Source: Roseateles toxinivorans (GTDB lineage Bacteria > Pseudomonadota > Gammaproteobacteria > Burkholderiales > Burkholderiaceae_C). Taken from it: a stretch of 64,000 nt of DNA. The stretch is from assembly GCA_945898095.1 (NCBI GenBank), contig CAMDHE010000001.1, positions 61,512 through 125,511 of the forward strand. Direction: 5' to 3'. Under the pieces are notes generated by a model. That model was not told the DNA's origin. It searched no databases and saw only the letters and a program-made list of their open reading frames with translations. This document shows, one piece after another, positions 26,630-36,126 of the stretch (position 1 is its first letter; the number at the start of each line of letters is the position of its first letter). A program made the translations under genes and the position numbers.

Positions 26630-28147
26630 ATGAGCTTGCCTCCCCTCAAAAGAATCGTCATCGTCGGCGGCGGAACTGCCGGCTGGATGACGGCCGCGAT
26701 GCTGTCCAAGCTGTTGACGCCGACATACCAAGTGCGACTGATCGAGTCGGACGAGATCGGCATCATCGGCGTCGGTGAGGCCACCATCCCGCATATCCGC
26801 GCCTTCAATCTGGCCCTGGGTATCGACGAAGACGAGTTCGTTCGCGCCACTCAGGGCACCTTCAAGCTCGGCATCGAGTTCGTCAACTGGGGTGCGATCG
26901 GCGATCGCTATATCCATGGCTTCGGCAAGGTCGGCCAGGAACTCGATGGGATTTCTTTCCACCATTACTGGCTGCGCCTGCTCGGCGAAGGCAGCCGCCA
27001 GGCCGGCGACCTGAGTGAATACTCACTTAATACAATGGCTCCCAAACATGCGAAGTTCATGCGCGCGCGGCCCGATATGGCCGGCTCGCCGCTGGCCGAT
27101 CTGAACAGTGCCTTCCATTTCGACGCCAGCCTCTACGCGCGCTTTCTGCGCGGCTTTGCCGAGCAGCGCGGCGTGCAGCGCACCGAAGGCAAGATCGAGC
27201 AGGTGTTGCAGCGCGAGCCCGACGGCCATATCAGCGCCCTGCGCCTGGCCAGCGGCGAGCTGATCGAGGGCGATTTCTTCATCGACTGCTCGGGCATCCG
27301 CGCCTTGCTGATCGAGCAGACCTTGAAAACAGGCCATGAAGACTGGACCCATTGGCTGCCCTGCGACCGTGCTTATGCCGTGCCCTGCGCATCGGCCGGC
27401 CCTTTGCTGCCGATGACGCGCTCGACCGCCCATGGTTCTGGCTGGCAATGGCGGATTCCGCTGCAGCACCGTACCGGCAATGGTCATGTCTATTCGAGCC
27501 GCTTCATGGGCGACGATGAAGCCAAGGCCATTTTGCTGGCCAATCTCGACGGCGAACCGCTGGCCGAGCCGCGTCAGGTGAAGTTCGTCACCGGCCGGCG
27601 GCGCCAGTTCTGGAACGGCAATTGCGTCGCGATCGGCCTGTCGAGCGGCTTTCTTGAGCCGCTCGAGTCGACCAGCATCCACCTGATCCAGATGGGCATC
27701 ACAAGGCTGATGGCGATGTTCCCTCATGCCGGGCTCGACCAGGCCGACATCGACGAATACAACCGCCAGACCAGGTCCGAATACGAAAGCATCCGTGACT
27801 TCATCATCCTGCATTACAAGGCCACCGAGCGCAGCGATACGCCGTTCTGGAACTATTGCCGCACCATGTCCGTCCCCGAATCGCTGCAGCGCAAGATTGA
27901 TCTGTTCAGCAGCAACGCGCGCTTTTTCCGCGACGGCAACGAGCTGTTCACCGAACTGAGCTGGTTGCAGGTGCTGATCGGCCAGCGCATCCGCCCGCGC
28001 GGCTACCACCCCTTCGTCGACCACCGGCCGCGCGCCGAGGTTGAGGAATTCGTCAGCAATATTCGCGAGGTGATCCAGCGCTGCGTTGCGGTGATGCCGA
28101 CGCAAGCGGATTTCATCGCCGCCAATTGCACGGCCAAGCCGCTATGA
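26630..28147 (+). CDS. Flavin-dependent (tryptophan-type) halogenase homologue 1
   Basis: A 505-aa FAD-dependent halogenase-family protein. The FAD-binding motif is IVIVGGGTAGWM at the N-terminus. The halogenase hallmark W-x-W-x-I-P is present as GWQWRIPL. Lys79 in GTFKLGIEF and Glu346 in PLESTS fall at the same residue numbers as the catalytic Lys79 and Glu346 of PrnA. The ORF track start is too long; I use the ATG at 26630. Homologues of this type are known next to TonB receptors in Xanthomonas and Brevundimonas, where natural substrates are unclear. The stop codon overlaps the start of a paralogue (ATGA). No flavin reductase gene is nearby. Confidence 0.9.
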   Translation: MSLPPLKRIVIVGGGTAGWMTAAMLSKLLTPTYQVRLIESDEIGIIGVGEATIPHIRAFNLALGIDEDEFVRATQGTFKLGIEFVNWGAIGDRYIHGFGKVGQELDGISFHHYWLRLLGEGSRQAGDLSEYSLNTMAPKHAKFMRARPDMAGSPLADLNSAFHFDASLYARFLRGFAEQRGVQRTEGKIEQVLQREPDGHISALRLASGELIEGDFFIDCSGIRALLIEQTLKTGHEDWTHWLPCDRAYAVPCASAGPLLPMTRSTAHGSGWQWRIPLQHRTGNGHVYSSRFMGDDEAKAILLANLDGEPLAEPRQVKFVTGRRRQFWNGNCVAIGLSSGFLEPLESTSIHLIQMGITRLMAMFPHAGLDQADIDEYNRQTRSEYESIRDFIILHYKATERSDTPFWNYCRTMSVPESLQRKIDLFSSNARFFRDGNELFTELSWLQVLIGQRIRPRGYHPFVDHRPRAEVEEFVSNIREVIQRCVAVMPTQADFIAANCTAKPL

Positions 28148-29655
28148 CCCATCCGGCCGCGCTCAATATCGTCATCGTCGGAGGCGGCACGGCAGGCTGG
28201 ATGACGGCGGCCGCGCTGTCCAAACTGCTCGGCGATCAGTACCGGATCCAGCTGGTCGAATCGGACGAAATCGGCACCATCGGTGTGGGCGAAGCGACGA
28301 TTCCGAACATCAAGAACTTCAACGCGACCTTGGAAATCGACGAGGACGAGTTCATCCGCGCCACCCAGGGTACGTTCAAGCTGGGCATCGAGTTCGTTGA
28401 CTGGGGCGCCATCGGCGACCGCTATATCCACGGTTTCGGCAAGGTCGGGCAGGAATTCGATGCCCTGGCCTTTCACCATTACTGGCTGCGCCTGCGCCGG
28501 CAGGGGCTGGCCAGTGATCTGGGCGACTATTCGATCAACACGGTGGCGCCCTTGCAGGCCAAGTTCATGCGCCCGCGCCCCGAGATGGCCGGCTCGCCGC
28601 TCGCTGACATCGCCTATGCCTACCATTTCGATGCCAGCCTGTATGCGCGCTTTCTGCGCGACTATGCCCAAAAGCGCGGTGTGCTGCGCAGCGAAGGGCG
28701 GGTTGTCGAGGTGCTGCAGCGCGAGCCCGATGGGCATATCAGCGGTGTCAGGCTCGATGGCGGCGAATTGATCAGCGGTGATTTCTTCATCGACTGTTCA
28801 GGCATCCGTGCGCTGCTGATCGAACAGACCTTGCATTGTGGTTATGACGATTGGCGCCATTGGCTGCCCTGCGACCGCGCGATTGCCCTGCCTTGCGCCA
28901 GCGCCGGGCCCCTGTTGCCGATCACGCGCTCGACTGCGCGCAGCGCCGGTTGGCAATGGCGCATCCCGCTGCAGCACAGGATCGGCAACGGCCATGTCTA
29001 TTCCAGCCGCTTCATGGGCGACGAAGAAGCCGGCGCCATCCTGCTGGCCAACCTGGACGCCGAACCCTTGGCCGAGCCGCGCACGATCGCCTATGTACCC
29101 GGCAGGCGCAAGCAGTTCTGGAACCGCAACTGTGTCGCGATCGGACTGGCGGCCGGATTCTTCGAGCCGATCGAATCGACCAATATCCAGCTGATACAGA
29201 CCGCCCTGGCGCGGCTGATCGCCTTCTTTCCGCATGCCGGCATCGAGCCGGCCGATGTCGACGAGTACAACCGGCAGACCGAGTTCGAATATGAGCGCAT
29301 TCGCGACTTCATCATCCTGCATTACAAGGCGACCACCCGCGATGATTCGGCCTTCTGGAACTACTGCCGCGGGATGGACATCCCTGACACCCTGCAGCGC
29401 AAGATCGACCTCTATGCCAGCAACGGACGCATCTTCCGTGAGGGCGGCGAGTTGTTCGCCGAGCTGAGCTGGTTGCAGGTCATGCAGGGTCAGGGTATCG
29501 AGCCGAGGGGCTATCACCCCTTCGCCGACAAACTGCCGCAGCAAGACCTGCTTGAATTCATGGCCAATGTGAAGGATGTGATCAAGCGCTGCGTCAAGGT
29601 GATGCCGGATCAAGCTGATTTCATCAAGGAAAATTGCGCGGCGGGGCGGCCATGA
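28144..29655 (+). CDS. Flavin-dependent (tryptophan-type) halogenase homologue 2
   Basis: A 503-aa paralogue of the preceding gene, clearly from a duplication as most motifs are alike. It has FAD motif IVIVGGGTAGWM, Lys79 in GTFKLGIEF, GWQWRIPL, and Glu344 in PIESTN. ATG at 28144 overlaps the previous stop codon. Its own stop codon overlaps the next gene's ATG. Both copies keep the residues needed for halogenation chemistry. A role in modifying aromatic or glycan-linked molecules is speculation; the link to glucan use is only by gene position. Confidence 0.9.
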   Translation: MTHPAALNIVIVGGGTAGWMTAAALSKLLGDQYRIQLVESDEIGTIGVGEATIPNIKNFNATLEIDEDEFIRATQGTFKLGIEFVDWGAIGDRYIHGFGKVGQEFDALAFHHYWLRLRRQGLASDLGDYSINTVAPLQAKFMRPRPEMAGSPLADIAYAYHFDASLYARFLRDYAQKRGVLRSEGRVVEVLQREPDGHISGVRLDGGELISGDFFIDCSGIRALLIEQTLHCGYDDWRHWLPCDRAIALPCASAGPLLPITRSTARSAGWQWRIPLQHRIGNGHVYSSRFMGDEEAGAILLANLDAEPLAEPRTIAYVPGRRKQFWNRNCVAIGLAAGFFEPIESTNIQLIQTALARLIAFFPHAGIEPADVDEYNRQTEFEYERIRDFIILHYKATTRDDSAFWNYCRGMDIPDTLQRKIDLYASNGRIFREGGELFAELSWLQVMQGQGIEPRGYHPFADKLPQQDLLEFMANVKDVIKRCVKVMPDQADFIKENCAAGRP

Positions 29656-30500
29656 GGCCGGCGCTGAGGCTGCTGGCCTGCTGGCTGGCCCTGGTCGCGC
29701 CAGCGACTTTCGCTGCCGATGCAGCGCAGCCTTTCAACGTCGCCACCTACAACCTGCGGCTCAATCTCGTCGAGGATGGCGTCAACGCCTGGCCCAAGCG
29801 CAAGGAGGCGGTCAAGGCCTTGATCCGCTATCACGAGTTCGACATCTTCGGCACCCAGGAAGGCATGCCCTTGCAGATTGACGAGCTGGCCGAGATGTCC
29901 GAGTTTGCCTATGTCGGCGTTGGCCGCGATGACGGCAAGCGCGCCGGCGAACATGCGGCGATCTTTTTCCGCAAAGCGCGTTTCAAGGCCTTGAAACATG
30001 GCGACTTCTGGTTCAGCGAAACGCCAGACCGGCCTTCGAAGGGCTGGGATGGGCGTTGCTGCAACCGGCTGGCCAGCTGGGTGCAATTGCACGACCTGCT
30101 CAGCGGCCGCAGCTTCTATGTTTTCAGCTCGCATTTCGACCATGAGGGCGTGCAGGCCAGGCGCGAGTCGGCCAGGCTGCTGCTGCGCAAGATCGCCGAG
30201 ATCGCGGCCGGCTCACCGGTGATCAACCTGGGCGATTTCAATTCGACGCCCGAGACCGAGCAGATTCAGCTGATGCAAGCAGCGCAGCGCGATGCCTACC
30301 GGGTCAGCGAGACCGCGCCCTACGGCCCGGTCGGGACCTTCAATAATTTCAAGATCGACGCCGCCATGGCCGAGCGCATCGACTATGTCTTTCTCAGCCC
30401 CGGCTTTCGCGTGCTCAAGTACGCCGTGCTCAGTGACTCCTACGCCGGGCGCTTCCCTTCTGATCATCATCCGGTCGCGGTGCGGCTGAGCCTGGACTGA
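29652..30500 (+). CDS. Secreted endonuclease/exonuclease/phosphatase-family protein
   Basis: A 282-aa protein with a signal peptide (LLACWLALVAPATFAADA). The metal-dependent phosphodiesterase fold shows its motifs in order: VATYNLRL, the Glu in FGTQEGM, FSSHFDHEG, LGDFNSTPE and PSDHHPVAV. These are the catalytic residues of DNase I/sphingomyelinase-like enzymes. Proteins of this kind are often encoded in carbohydrate utilisation loci without a known function. It overlaps the halogenase gene by 4 nt, and the GH3 gene starts 1 nt after its stop codon, so it is in the operon. Confidence 0.88.
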   Translation: MRPALRLLACWLALVAPATFAADAAQPFNVATYNLRLNLVEDGVNAWPKRKEAVKALIRYHEFDIFGTQEGMPLQIDELAEMSEFAYVGVGRDDGKRAGEHAAIFFRKARFKALKHGDFWFSETPDRPSKGWDGRCCNRLASWVQLHDLLSGRSFYVFSSHFDHEGVQARRESARLLLRKIAEIAAGSPVINLGDFNSTPETEQIQLMQAAQRDAYRVSETAPYGPVGTFNNFKIDAAMAERIDYVFLSPGFRVLKYAVLSDSYAGRFPSDHHPVAVRLSLD

Positions 30501-30501
30501 G

Positions 30502-32751
30502 ATGTTCGTCTTGCACTCAAAACGGGCGCTTCATTGCGCTGCAGCCCTGCTGCTCTTGACCCTGACCCTGGGCGCCAAAGCACAGGCCTTGCAGGACAAG
30601 GTCGAGCGCCTGCTGCAGCAGATGACGGTCGAGGAAAAAATCGGCCAGCTGACCCAATATTCGGGCGACTGGCGAGCCACCGGCCCGGTGACTTTCAAGG
30701 GCAACCATGAAGAGGGCATCCGGGGTGGCCAGATCGGCGCGATGTTGAATGTGCTGGGTGCCAATTCGACCCGGGCCTACCAGCAGATCGCGATGCAGTC
30801 GCGCCTGAAGATCCCGCTGCTGTTCGGCCAGGACGTGATCCATGGCTACAAGACCACCTTCCCGATTCCGCTGGCCGAAGCCGCCAGTTTTGACCTCGAA
30901 GCGATCGAGCGTTCGGCGCGAATTGCCGCCACCGAAGCTGCCGCCAGCGGCGTCCACTGGACCTTCGCGCCGATGGTCGACATCGCCCGCGATCCGCGCT
31001 GGGGCCGGGTGATGGAAGGCGCTGGCGAGGACAGCTGGCTGGGGTCGAAGATCGCCTATGCCCGTGTGAAGGGATTCCAGGGGCGCCAGCTCGGCGACAC
31101 CGATGCGGTGATGGCCACAGTCAAGCATTTCGCCGCCTATGGCGCTGCGGTTGCCGGACGCGATTACAACTCGGTCGACATGAGCGAGCGGATGCTCTGG
31201 GAAACCTATCTGCCGCCGTTCAAGGCAGCGCTCGACGCGGGTGCTGCGACCTTCATGAATGCCTTCAACGATTTGAACGGCATTCCGGCCAGCGGCAGCC
31301 AATACCTGCAGCGCGAGATCCTCAAAGGTCGCTGGGGCTTCAGCGGCTTTGTCGTCTCCGACTGGGGTTCGATCGGCGAGATGGTCCCGCATGGCTATGC
31401 CAAGGACGCCAGGGGCGCGGCGCTGGCTGCAATCAAGGCCGGCAGCGACATGGACATGGAGAGCAACGCCTACCGCAACCACCTCGGGCCCTTGATCGCT
31501 GACGGCCTGGTGCCGGCAACGCTGCTCGACGATGCGGTGCGCCGGATCCTGCGCAAGAAGTTCGAGCTCGGCCTGTTCGACGATCCCTATCGCTTCAGCG
31601 ATGCCAAGCGCGAGTTGGCGATGTTGAACCAGCCCGCGCACCGCCAGGCGGCACGCGCTATGGCGGCCAAAAGCATCGTGCTGCTGAAGAACAAGCCGCG
31701 CATCCTGCCCTTGAGCGCCAGCGGCAAGACGATTGCCTTCATCGGCCCCCTGGTCAAGGCCGTCGAAGACAACCTGGGCGCCTGGTCGGTGAAGCTGCCC
31801 GATGTTGACTATTCGAAGTTCATCGTCTCGCAATGGGACGGTGTGAAAAACCGTCTCGGCCCGGGCAGCAAATTGCTCTACGCCAAAGGCTGCGACATCG
31901 AGGGCGAACGGCGCGACGGCTTCAAGGAAGCGGTAGCCGTGGCGCTGCAGGCCGATGTCGTGTTGGTCAGCGTTGGCGAAAGCGCCGGCATGAGCGGCGA
32001 GGCCAAGAGCCGCGCCAGGATCGGCCTGCCCGGCGTGCAGGAAGATCTGATCAAGGCCCTGCATGCCACCGGCAAGCCGATCGTCGTGCTGATCAATGCC
32101 GGCCGGCCGCTGATCTTCAACTGGACTGCCGAGCATGCGCAGGCGATTCTCTACACCTGGTGGCTGGGCAGCGAGGCTGGCAACGCCATCGCCGATGTGC
32201 TGTTCGGCGCGCACAACCCTTCGGCGCGTCTGCCGATCAGCTTCCCGCGTGCGGAAGGGCAGATTCCGATCTATTACAACCATTTCAATACCGGCCGTCC
32301 GGTAGCGGCTGACACGCAGGAAGCCTTCAAATCCGGCTATATCGACGTGCAGAATTCGCCGCAATATCCCTTCGGTTTCGGCCTCAGCTACAGCGACTTC
32401 GAATATACCGATTTGAAGCAAGACCGGCAAAAAATTGGCGGCCAGGACAAGCTCACCGTTTCACTCAAGGTCAGCAACAAGGGCCAACTTGCCGCCGATG
32501 AATTGGTGCAGCTTTATCTGCGCGATCGGGTCGCTTCGGTGGTGCGGCCGGTCAAGGAATTGCGCGGTTTTCGGCGCATCCATCTGCAGCCGGGCCAGAC
32601 CCGCGAGCTCAGCTTTGTGATCGAACGCGAACAGCTGTCATTCTTCAACGAGCGCCTGCAATGGGCGGCCGAACCCGGCGAGTTTGACCTGATGATCGGT
32701 GCGAGTTCAGCCGACATCAGGCTGCGCAGCAGCTTCGAGCTCACTGAATGA
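30502..32751 (+). CDS. GH3 periplasmic beta-glucosidase (BglX-like)
   Basis: A family 3 beta-glucosidase of 749 aa with a signal peptide (ALLLLTLTLGAKAQA). N-terminal MTVEEKIGQLTQ, substrate-binding KHFAAYGAAVAGRDYN and the nucleophile Asp in GFVVSDWGSIGE are intact. The second alpha/beta domain is followed by a fibronectin type III-like C-terminus (VSLKVSNKGQLAADELVQLYL). The whole resembles E. coli BglX in length and order. Its last codons overlap the GH2 gene start. It likely trims beta-linked glucose from oligosaccharides in the periplasm. It is more distant from the ExoP-like GH3 upstream, so the two should have different preferences. Confidence 0.95.
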   Translation: MFVLHSKRALHCAAALLLLTLTLGAKAQALQDKVERLLQQMTVEEKIGQLTQYSGDWRATGPVTFKGNHEEGIRGGQIGAMLNVLGANSTRAYQQIAMQSRLKIPLLFGQDVIHGYKTTFPIPLAEAASFDLEAIERSARIAATEAAASGVHWTFAPMVDIARDPRWGRVMEGAGEDSWLGSKIAYARVKGFQGRQLGDTDAVMATVKHFAAYGAAVAGRDYNSVDMSERMLWETYLPPFKAALDAGAATFMNAFNDLNGIPASGSQYLQREILKGRWGFSGFVVSDWGSIGEMVPHGYAKDARGAALAAIKAGSDMDMESNAYRNHLGPLIADGLVPATLLDDAVRRILRKKFELGLFDDPYRFSDAKRELAMLNQPAHRQAARAMAAKSIVLLKNKPRILPLSASGKTIAFIGPLVKAVEDNLGAWSVKLPDVDYSKFIVSQWDGVKNRLGPGSKLLYAKGCDIEGERRDGFKEAVAVALQADVVLVSVGESAGMSGEAKSRARIGLPGVQEDLIKALHATGKPIVVLINAGRPLIFNWTAEHAQAILYTWWLGSEAGNAIADVLFGAHNPSARLPISFPRAEGQIPIYYNHFNTGRPVAADTQEAFKSGYIDVQNSPQYPFGFGLSYSDFEYTDLKQDRQKIGGQDKLTVSLKVSNKGQLAADELVQLYLRDRVASVVRPVKELRGFRRIHLQPGQTRELSFVIEREQLSFFNERLQWAAEPGEFDLMIGASSADIRLRSSFELTE

Positions 32752-32783
32752 GCTACCGAATGAGCTACCAAATGAGCTACCGC
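32748..32783 (+). repeat. Three tandem 12-bp repeats at a start codon
   Basis: ATGAGCTACCGA, ATGAGCTACCAA and ATGAGCTACCGC follow each other without gaps, each with an in-frame ATG (MSYR-MSYQ-MSYR). The first ATG also overlaps the upstream stop codon. A slip in copy number would change the number of start codons without changing frame. Confidence 0.85.
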
Positions 32784-34619
32784 ATTTTGCGCTCGTTGAT
32801 GCTCTTGCTGGCGCTGCTCGTCCTGCGGCCCTGCGAAGCGCTGGAACAGCCTTTGTTGACCAATCTGGCGAACCGCCAGACGATCTCGCTGAACGGTGCC
32901 TGGCAGGCCATCGTCGACCCTTATGAGGCCGGCTATTACAACTATCGGCGCGAGCCCTATGACCGGAAAACGCAGCGATCAAACTCGGCCTTTTACAGCA
33001 ACCATCATGCGACGGACAAGGCGGAGCTGGTCGAATATGACTTCGATAAATCGCCGACGCTGAATGTGCCCGGCGACTGGAATTCGCAAAGCGAAAAGCT
33101 CTTTTACTACGAGGGCAATGTCTGGTTGAAGCGCAGCTTTGACTTCAGTCCCAGCCAGCAAGGCGGGCGGGTATTCATCCATTTCGGCGCCGTCAGCCAG
33201 CGCGCCGAGGTCTACTTGAACGGCACCAAGCTCGGGGTTCATGACGGGGGTTTCACGCCCTTCAATTTCGAGGTCACGTCCTGGCTCCAACCGAAGGGGA
33301 ATTTCCTCGTCGTCAAGGTCGACAACATCCGGCGCGCCGAAGCCGTGCCGACCAGCAGCACCGACTGGTGGAACTACGGCGGCATCACCCGCGATGTCAC
33401 GCTGATCGAAGAACGCAAAACCTTTGTCGAAGACCATGTCCTGCAGTTGAAGCCGGGGACGCTGCAGACGCTGGCCGGCGCCATCCGTTTGAATGGCGCA
33501 GCCGGCGGCGAGCGGGTGACGGTCAGCATCCCCGAACTGCATCTCGAGAGGGTCGTCAGCGTTGATCGCGCCGGCCTGGCCAGTTACGAAATCGAAGCGC
33601 CGGGCCTGAGCCTCTGGTCGCCGGCCAGACCCAAGCTCTACGAGGTGGTCGTCACGCTCGGTGCGCAAGCTTTGCGTGACGCGATCGGCTTTCGCAGCAT
33701 CGCAACGCGCGGCGCCGAGATTCTGCTCAACGGGCAGCCGATTTTTCTGCGCGGCATCTCGATTCACGAAGAAAACGCGCTGCAAGGCCGGCGTGCCTAC
33801 AGCGAGGCCGATGCGCTGCAGGCCTTGAGCTGGGCCAAAGAGCTCGGCTGCAACTATGTGCGCTTGGCCCATTACCCGCACAACGAAGCGATGCTGCGGC
33901 TTGCCGACCGAATGGGCTTGATGGTCTGGGAGGAAATCCCGGTCTACTGGACCATCGCCTTCAGCAATCCCGCCACCTTGGCCAATGCCAGCGAACAGCT
34001 GGCGGCCATGATCCGGCGCGACCGCAACCGCGCCTCGGTGATCATCTGGTCGGTGGCGAATGAAACGCCGCCGGGTGCGGCGCGCAATGCCTTTCTGGCC
34101 CACCTGATCGATCAGACCCGCAGACAGGATCCGGGCCGGTTGGTCAGCGCGGCGCTCGAAACCCATCAGGAAGGCGATGTGACGGTCGTCTCAGACCCGA
34201 TCGGCGAGTTGCTGGACATCGTCGCCTTCAATCAATACCGTGGCTGGTATGGCGGCAGCCTTGATGATGCGCCACAGGCGCGCTGGGAGATTCGCTCTGA
34301 CAAGCCGGTGCTGGTGTCGGAATTCGGCGGCGGCGCGTTGCAGGGCCTGCATGGCCCGCGCGAGCAGCGCTGGACCGAGGAATACCAAGCCTATCTGTAC
34401 CAGCAGAACCTGGCGATGCTGGAAAAAATCCCGAATCTGCGCGGCCTGAGCCCCTGGATTCTGGCCGACTTCCGCTCACCAAGGCGGGTCTTGCCCGGCA
34501 TCCAGGATGGCTACAACCGCAAGGGCCTGATCTCCAACCAGGGCATCAAGAAGCAGGCGTTTTTTACGCTGCAGGACTTCTATCGAAAGATCGCGGCGCG
34601 CGGCTCGCAAGCCGAATAG
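32748..34619 (+). CDS. GH2-family glycoside hydrolase
   Basis: A family 2 glycosidase of 623 aa (beta-galactosidase, beta-glucuronidase and relatives). A signal-like segment (LRSLMLLLALLVLRPCEA) follows the MSYR repeats. Domain order: sugar-binding jelly roll (about 40-220, WLKRSFDF, AEVYLNGTKLGVHDGGFTPF), Ig-like domain, then TIM barrel with NYVRLAHYPHNE, acid/base Glu in IIWSVANETPPG and nucleophile Glu in KPVLVSEFGGGALQG. The catalytic pair is intact. Its presence suggests the target glycan has a side sugar beyond glucose. The specific sugar cannot be given from sequence. Confidence 0.92.
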   Translation: MSYRMSYQMSYRILRSLMLLLALLVLRPCEALEQPLLTNLANRQTISLNGAWQAIVDPYEAGYYNYRREPYDRKTQRSNSAFYSNHHATDKAELVEYDFDKSPTLNVPGDWNSQSEKLFYYEGNVWLKRSFDFSPSQQGGRVFIHFGAVSQRAEVYLNGTKLGVHDGGFTPFNFEVTSWLQPKGNFLVVKVDNIRRAEAVPTSSTDWWNYGGITRDVTLIEERKTFVEDHVLQLKPGTLQTLAGAIRLNGAAGGERVTVSIPELHLERVVSVDRAGLASYEIEAPGLSLWSPARPKLYEVVVTLGAQALRDAIGFRSIATRGAEILLNGQPIFLRGISIHEENALQGRRAYSEADALQALSWAKELGCNYVRLAHYPHNEAMLRLADRMGLMVWEEIPVYWTIAFSNPATLANASEQLAAMIRRDRNRASVIIWSVANETPPGAARNAFLAHLIDQTRRQDPGRLVSAALETHQEGDVTVVSDPIGELLDIVAFNQYRGWYGGSLDDAPQARWEIRSDKPVLVSEFGGGALQGLHGPREQRWTEEYQAYLYQQNLAMLEKIPNLRGLSPWILADFRSPRRVLPGIQDGYNRKGLISNQGIKKQAFFTLQDFYRKIAARGSQAE

Positions 34620-34656
34620 AAGTCCCTTGACCAACCCATCTCGACAGCAACTCTGT

Positions 34657-36126
34657 ATGACCAAACCCTTGTTCCTGCGCCACTTATTTCGCGGCCTGCC
34701 GGCCATCCTGGTGCTGGCCGCTGGTTGCGGCTCGGGCGGATCCTCTTCGGCCGGTGCCGGCGATCCGGTCAGCGGCCCGCAAGTGCAGGCCTGGGTGACC
34801 AGCGCCGACAAGACGCTGCTGCTGGCCCGCGTGGCCGACCCGGTTTTCACCGAGCTGCAGCCGGTGGCTTTGACGATTGATGTCGATGCCAGCCAGCGCT
34901 TCCAGACTATGGCCGGCTTCGGCGCGGCGATCACCGATGCCTCGGCCTGGTTGATCCAGAACCGCATGAGCGAGCCGCAGCGCGATGCCTTGCTGAAGGA
35001 GTTGTTCGGCCGCGGGCCCGATGGCGTCGGCTTTGATTTCGCCCGCCTGACGATCGCTGCTTCCGACTATTCGCTAAGCCATTACAGCTTCAACGATCTG
35101 CCTGCCGGCCAGACCGACATGGCGCTGGCGGGCTTTTCGATCGACCCGCTGCGTGCTGCGACGCTGCCGGTCGTCAAGCGCGCGCTGGCGGTGAATCCGC
35201 AGCTGCAGTTGATGGCTTCGCCCTGGAGCGCGCCGGCCTGGATGAAATCCAGCGGCAGCATGATCAAGGGCAGCCTGAAGCCCGAGATGTACGGCGTTTA
35301 TGCCGCCTATCTGGGGCGCTATCTGGATGCGATGGCCGCCGAGGGCGTGCCGATCTTTGCCTTGACCTTGCAGAATGAGCCGGATTTCGAGCCCGGGGAC
35401 TACCCCGGCATGCGCGTCGATGCGGCTGCCAGGGCCGCGTTGATCGGCCAGCATCTGGGCCCCTTGCTGGCCAGCCGCAACGTGAAGACCCGCTTGTTCG
35501 ACTGGGACCATAACTGGGACCAGCCGCAATCGCCGCTGGCGGTGCTCGGCGATCCGATCGCAAGGCCTTTTGTTGCCGGTGTGGCCTGGCATTGCTATGC
35601 CGGCGATGTCTCGGCCCAGAGCCAGGTGCATGACGCTTACCCCGACAAGGAAACCTGGTTCACCGAATGCGCCGGTGGCGATTGGGCGCCGAGCTGGGCG
35701 GTCAGCTTGCCCTGGATGATGCATAACCTGGTCATCGGCAGCACCAGGGCCTGGGCCAAGGGCGTGCTGATGTGGAACCTGGCGCTGGACGAAAACCATG
35801 GGCCGCATCTCGGCGGTTGCAAGGACTGCCGCGGCGTTGTCACGATCGATTCGAAAAGCGGCGCGGTGACCCGCAATCTCGAGTATTACGGTCTGGCCCA
35901 TGCCAGCAAGTTCGTGCGTCAGGGCGCACAGCGTATTGCTTCGTCGGCCGCCCAGGACGGGGTCGAATCGGTCGCCTTCCGCAATGCCGATGACGGCTCG
36001 ATCGCCCTGATCGTCAGCAATAACGAAGCGCAGCCGCGCAGCTTTGCGGTGCGTTTTGCCGGTCGGCAGTTCAAGCAGCAATTACCTCCGCAGAGCGTCG
36101 CCACCTATACCTGGACGGCACCATGA
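34657..36126 (+). CDS. GH30 glucanase lipoprotein (endo-beta-1,6-glucanase-like)
   Basis: A family 30 hydrolase, about 489 aa. The lipobox ILVLAAGC marks a lipoprotein, probably facing the periplasm or cell surface. RFQTMAGFGAAITDASAW begins the barrel. The acid/base Glu is in LTLQNEPDF and the nucleophile in WFTECAGGDW. A C-terminal beta domain ends the chain. Bacterial relatives include glucosylceramidases and endo-beta-1,6-glucanases; with GH16 and GH3 nearby the latter is likelier. I chose ATG 34657; the ORF track uses TTG 34627, ten codons earlier. The stop codon overlaps the next gene (ATGA). Confidence 0.9.
   Translation: MTKPLFLRHLFRGLPAILVLAAGCGSGGSSSAGAGDPVSGPQVQAWVTSADKTLLLARVADPVFTELQPVALTIDVDASQRFQTMAGFGAAITDASAWLIQNRMSEPQRDALLKELFGRGPDGVGFDFARLTIAASDYSLSHYSFNDLPAGQTDMALAGFSIDPLRAATLPVVKRALAVNPQLQLMASPWSAPAWMKSSGSMIKGSLKPEMYGVYAAYLGRYLDAMAAEGVPIFALTLQNEPDFEPGDYPGMRVDAAARAALIGQHLGPLLASRNVKTRLFDWDHNWDQPQSPLAVLGDPIARPFVAGVAWHCYAGDVSAQSQVHDAYPDKETWFTECAGGDWAPSWAVSLPWMMHNLVIGSTRAWAKGVLMWNLALDENHGPHLGGCKDCRGVVTIDSKSGAVTRNLEYYGLAHASKFVRQGAQRIASSAAQDGVESVAFRNADDGSIALIVSNNEAQPRSFAVRFAGRQFKQQLPPQSVATYTWTAP

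Noticed and set aside
30517-32430. 637-codon minus ORF opposite GH3
   Set aside because: Antisense shadow; the + frame holds intact GH3 motifs.
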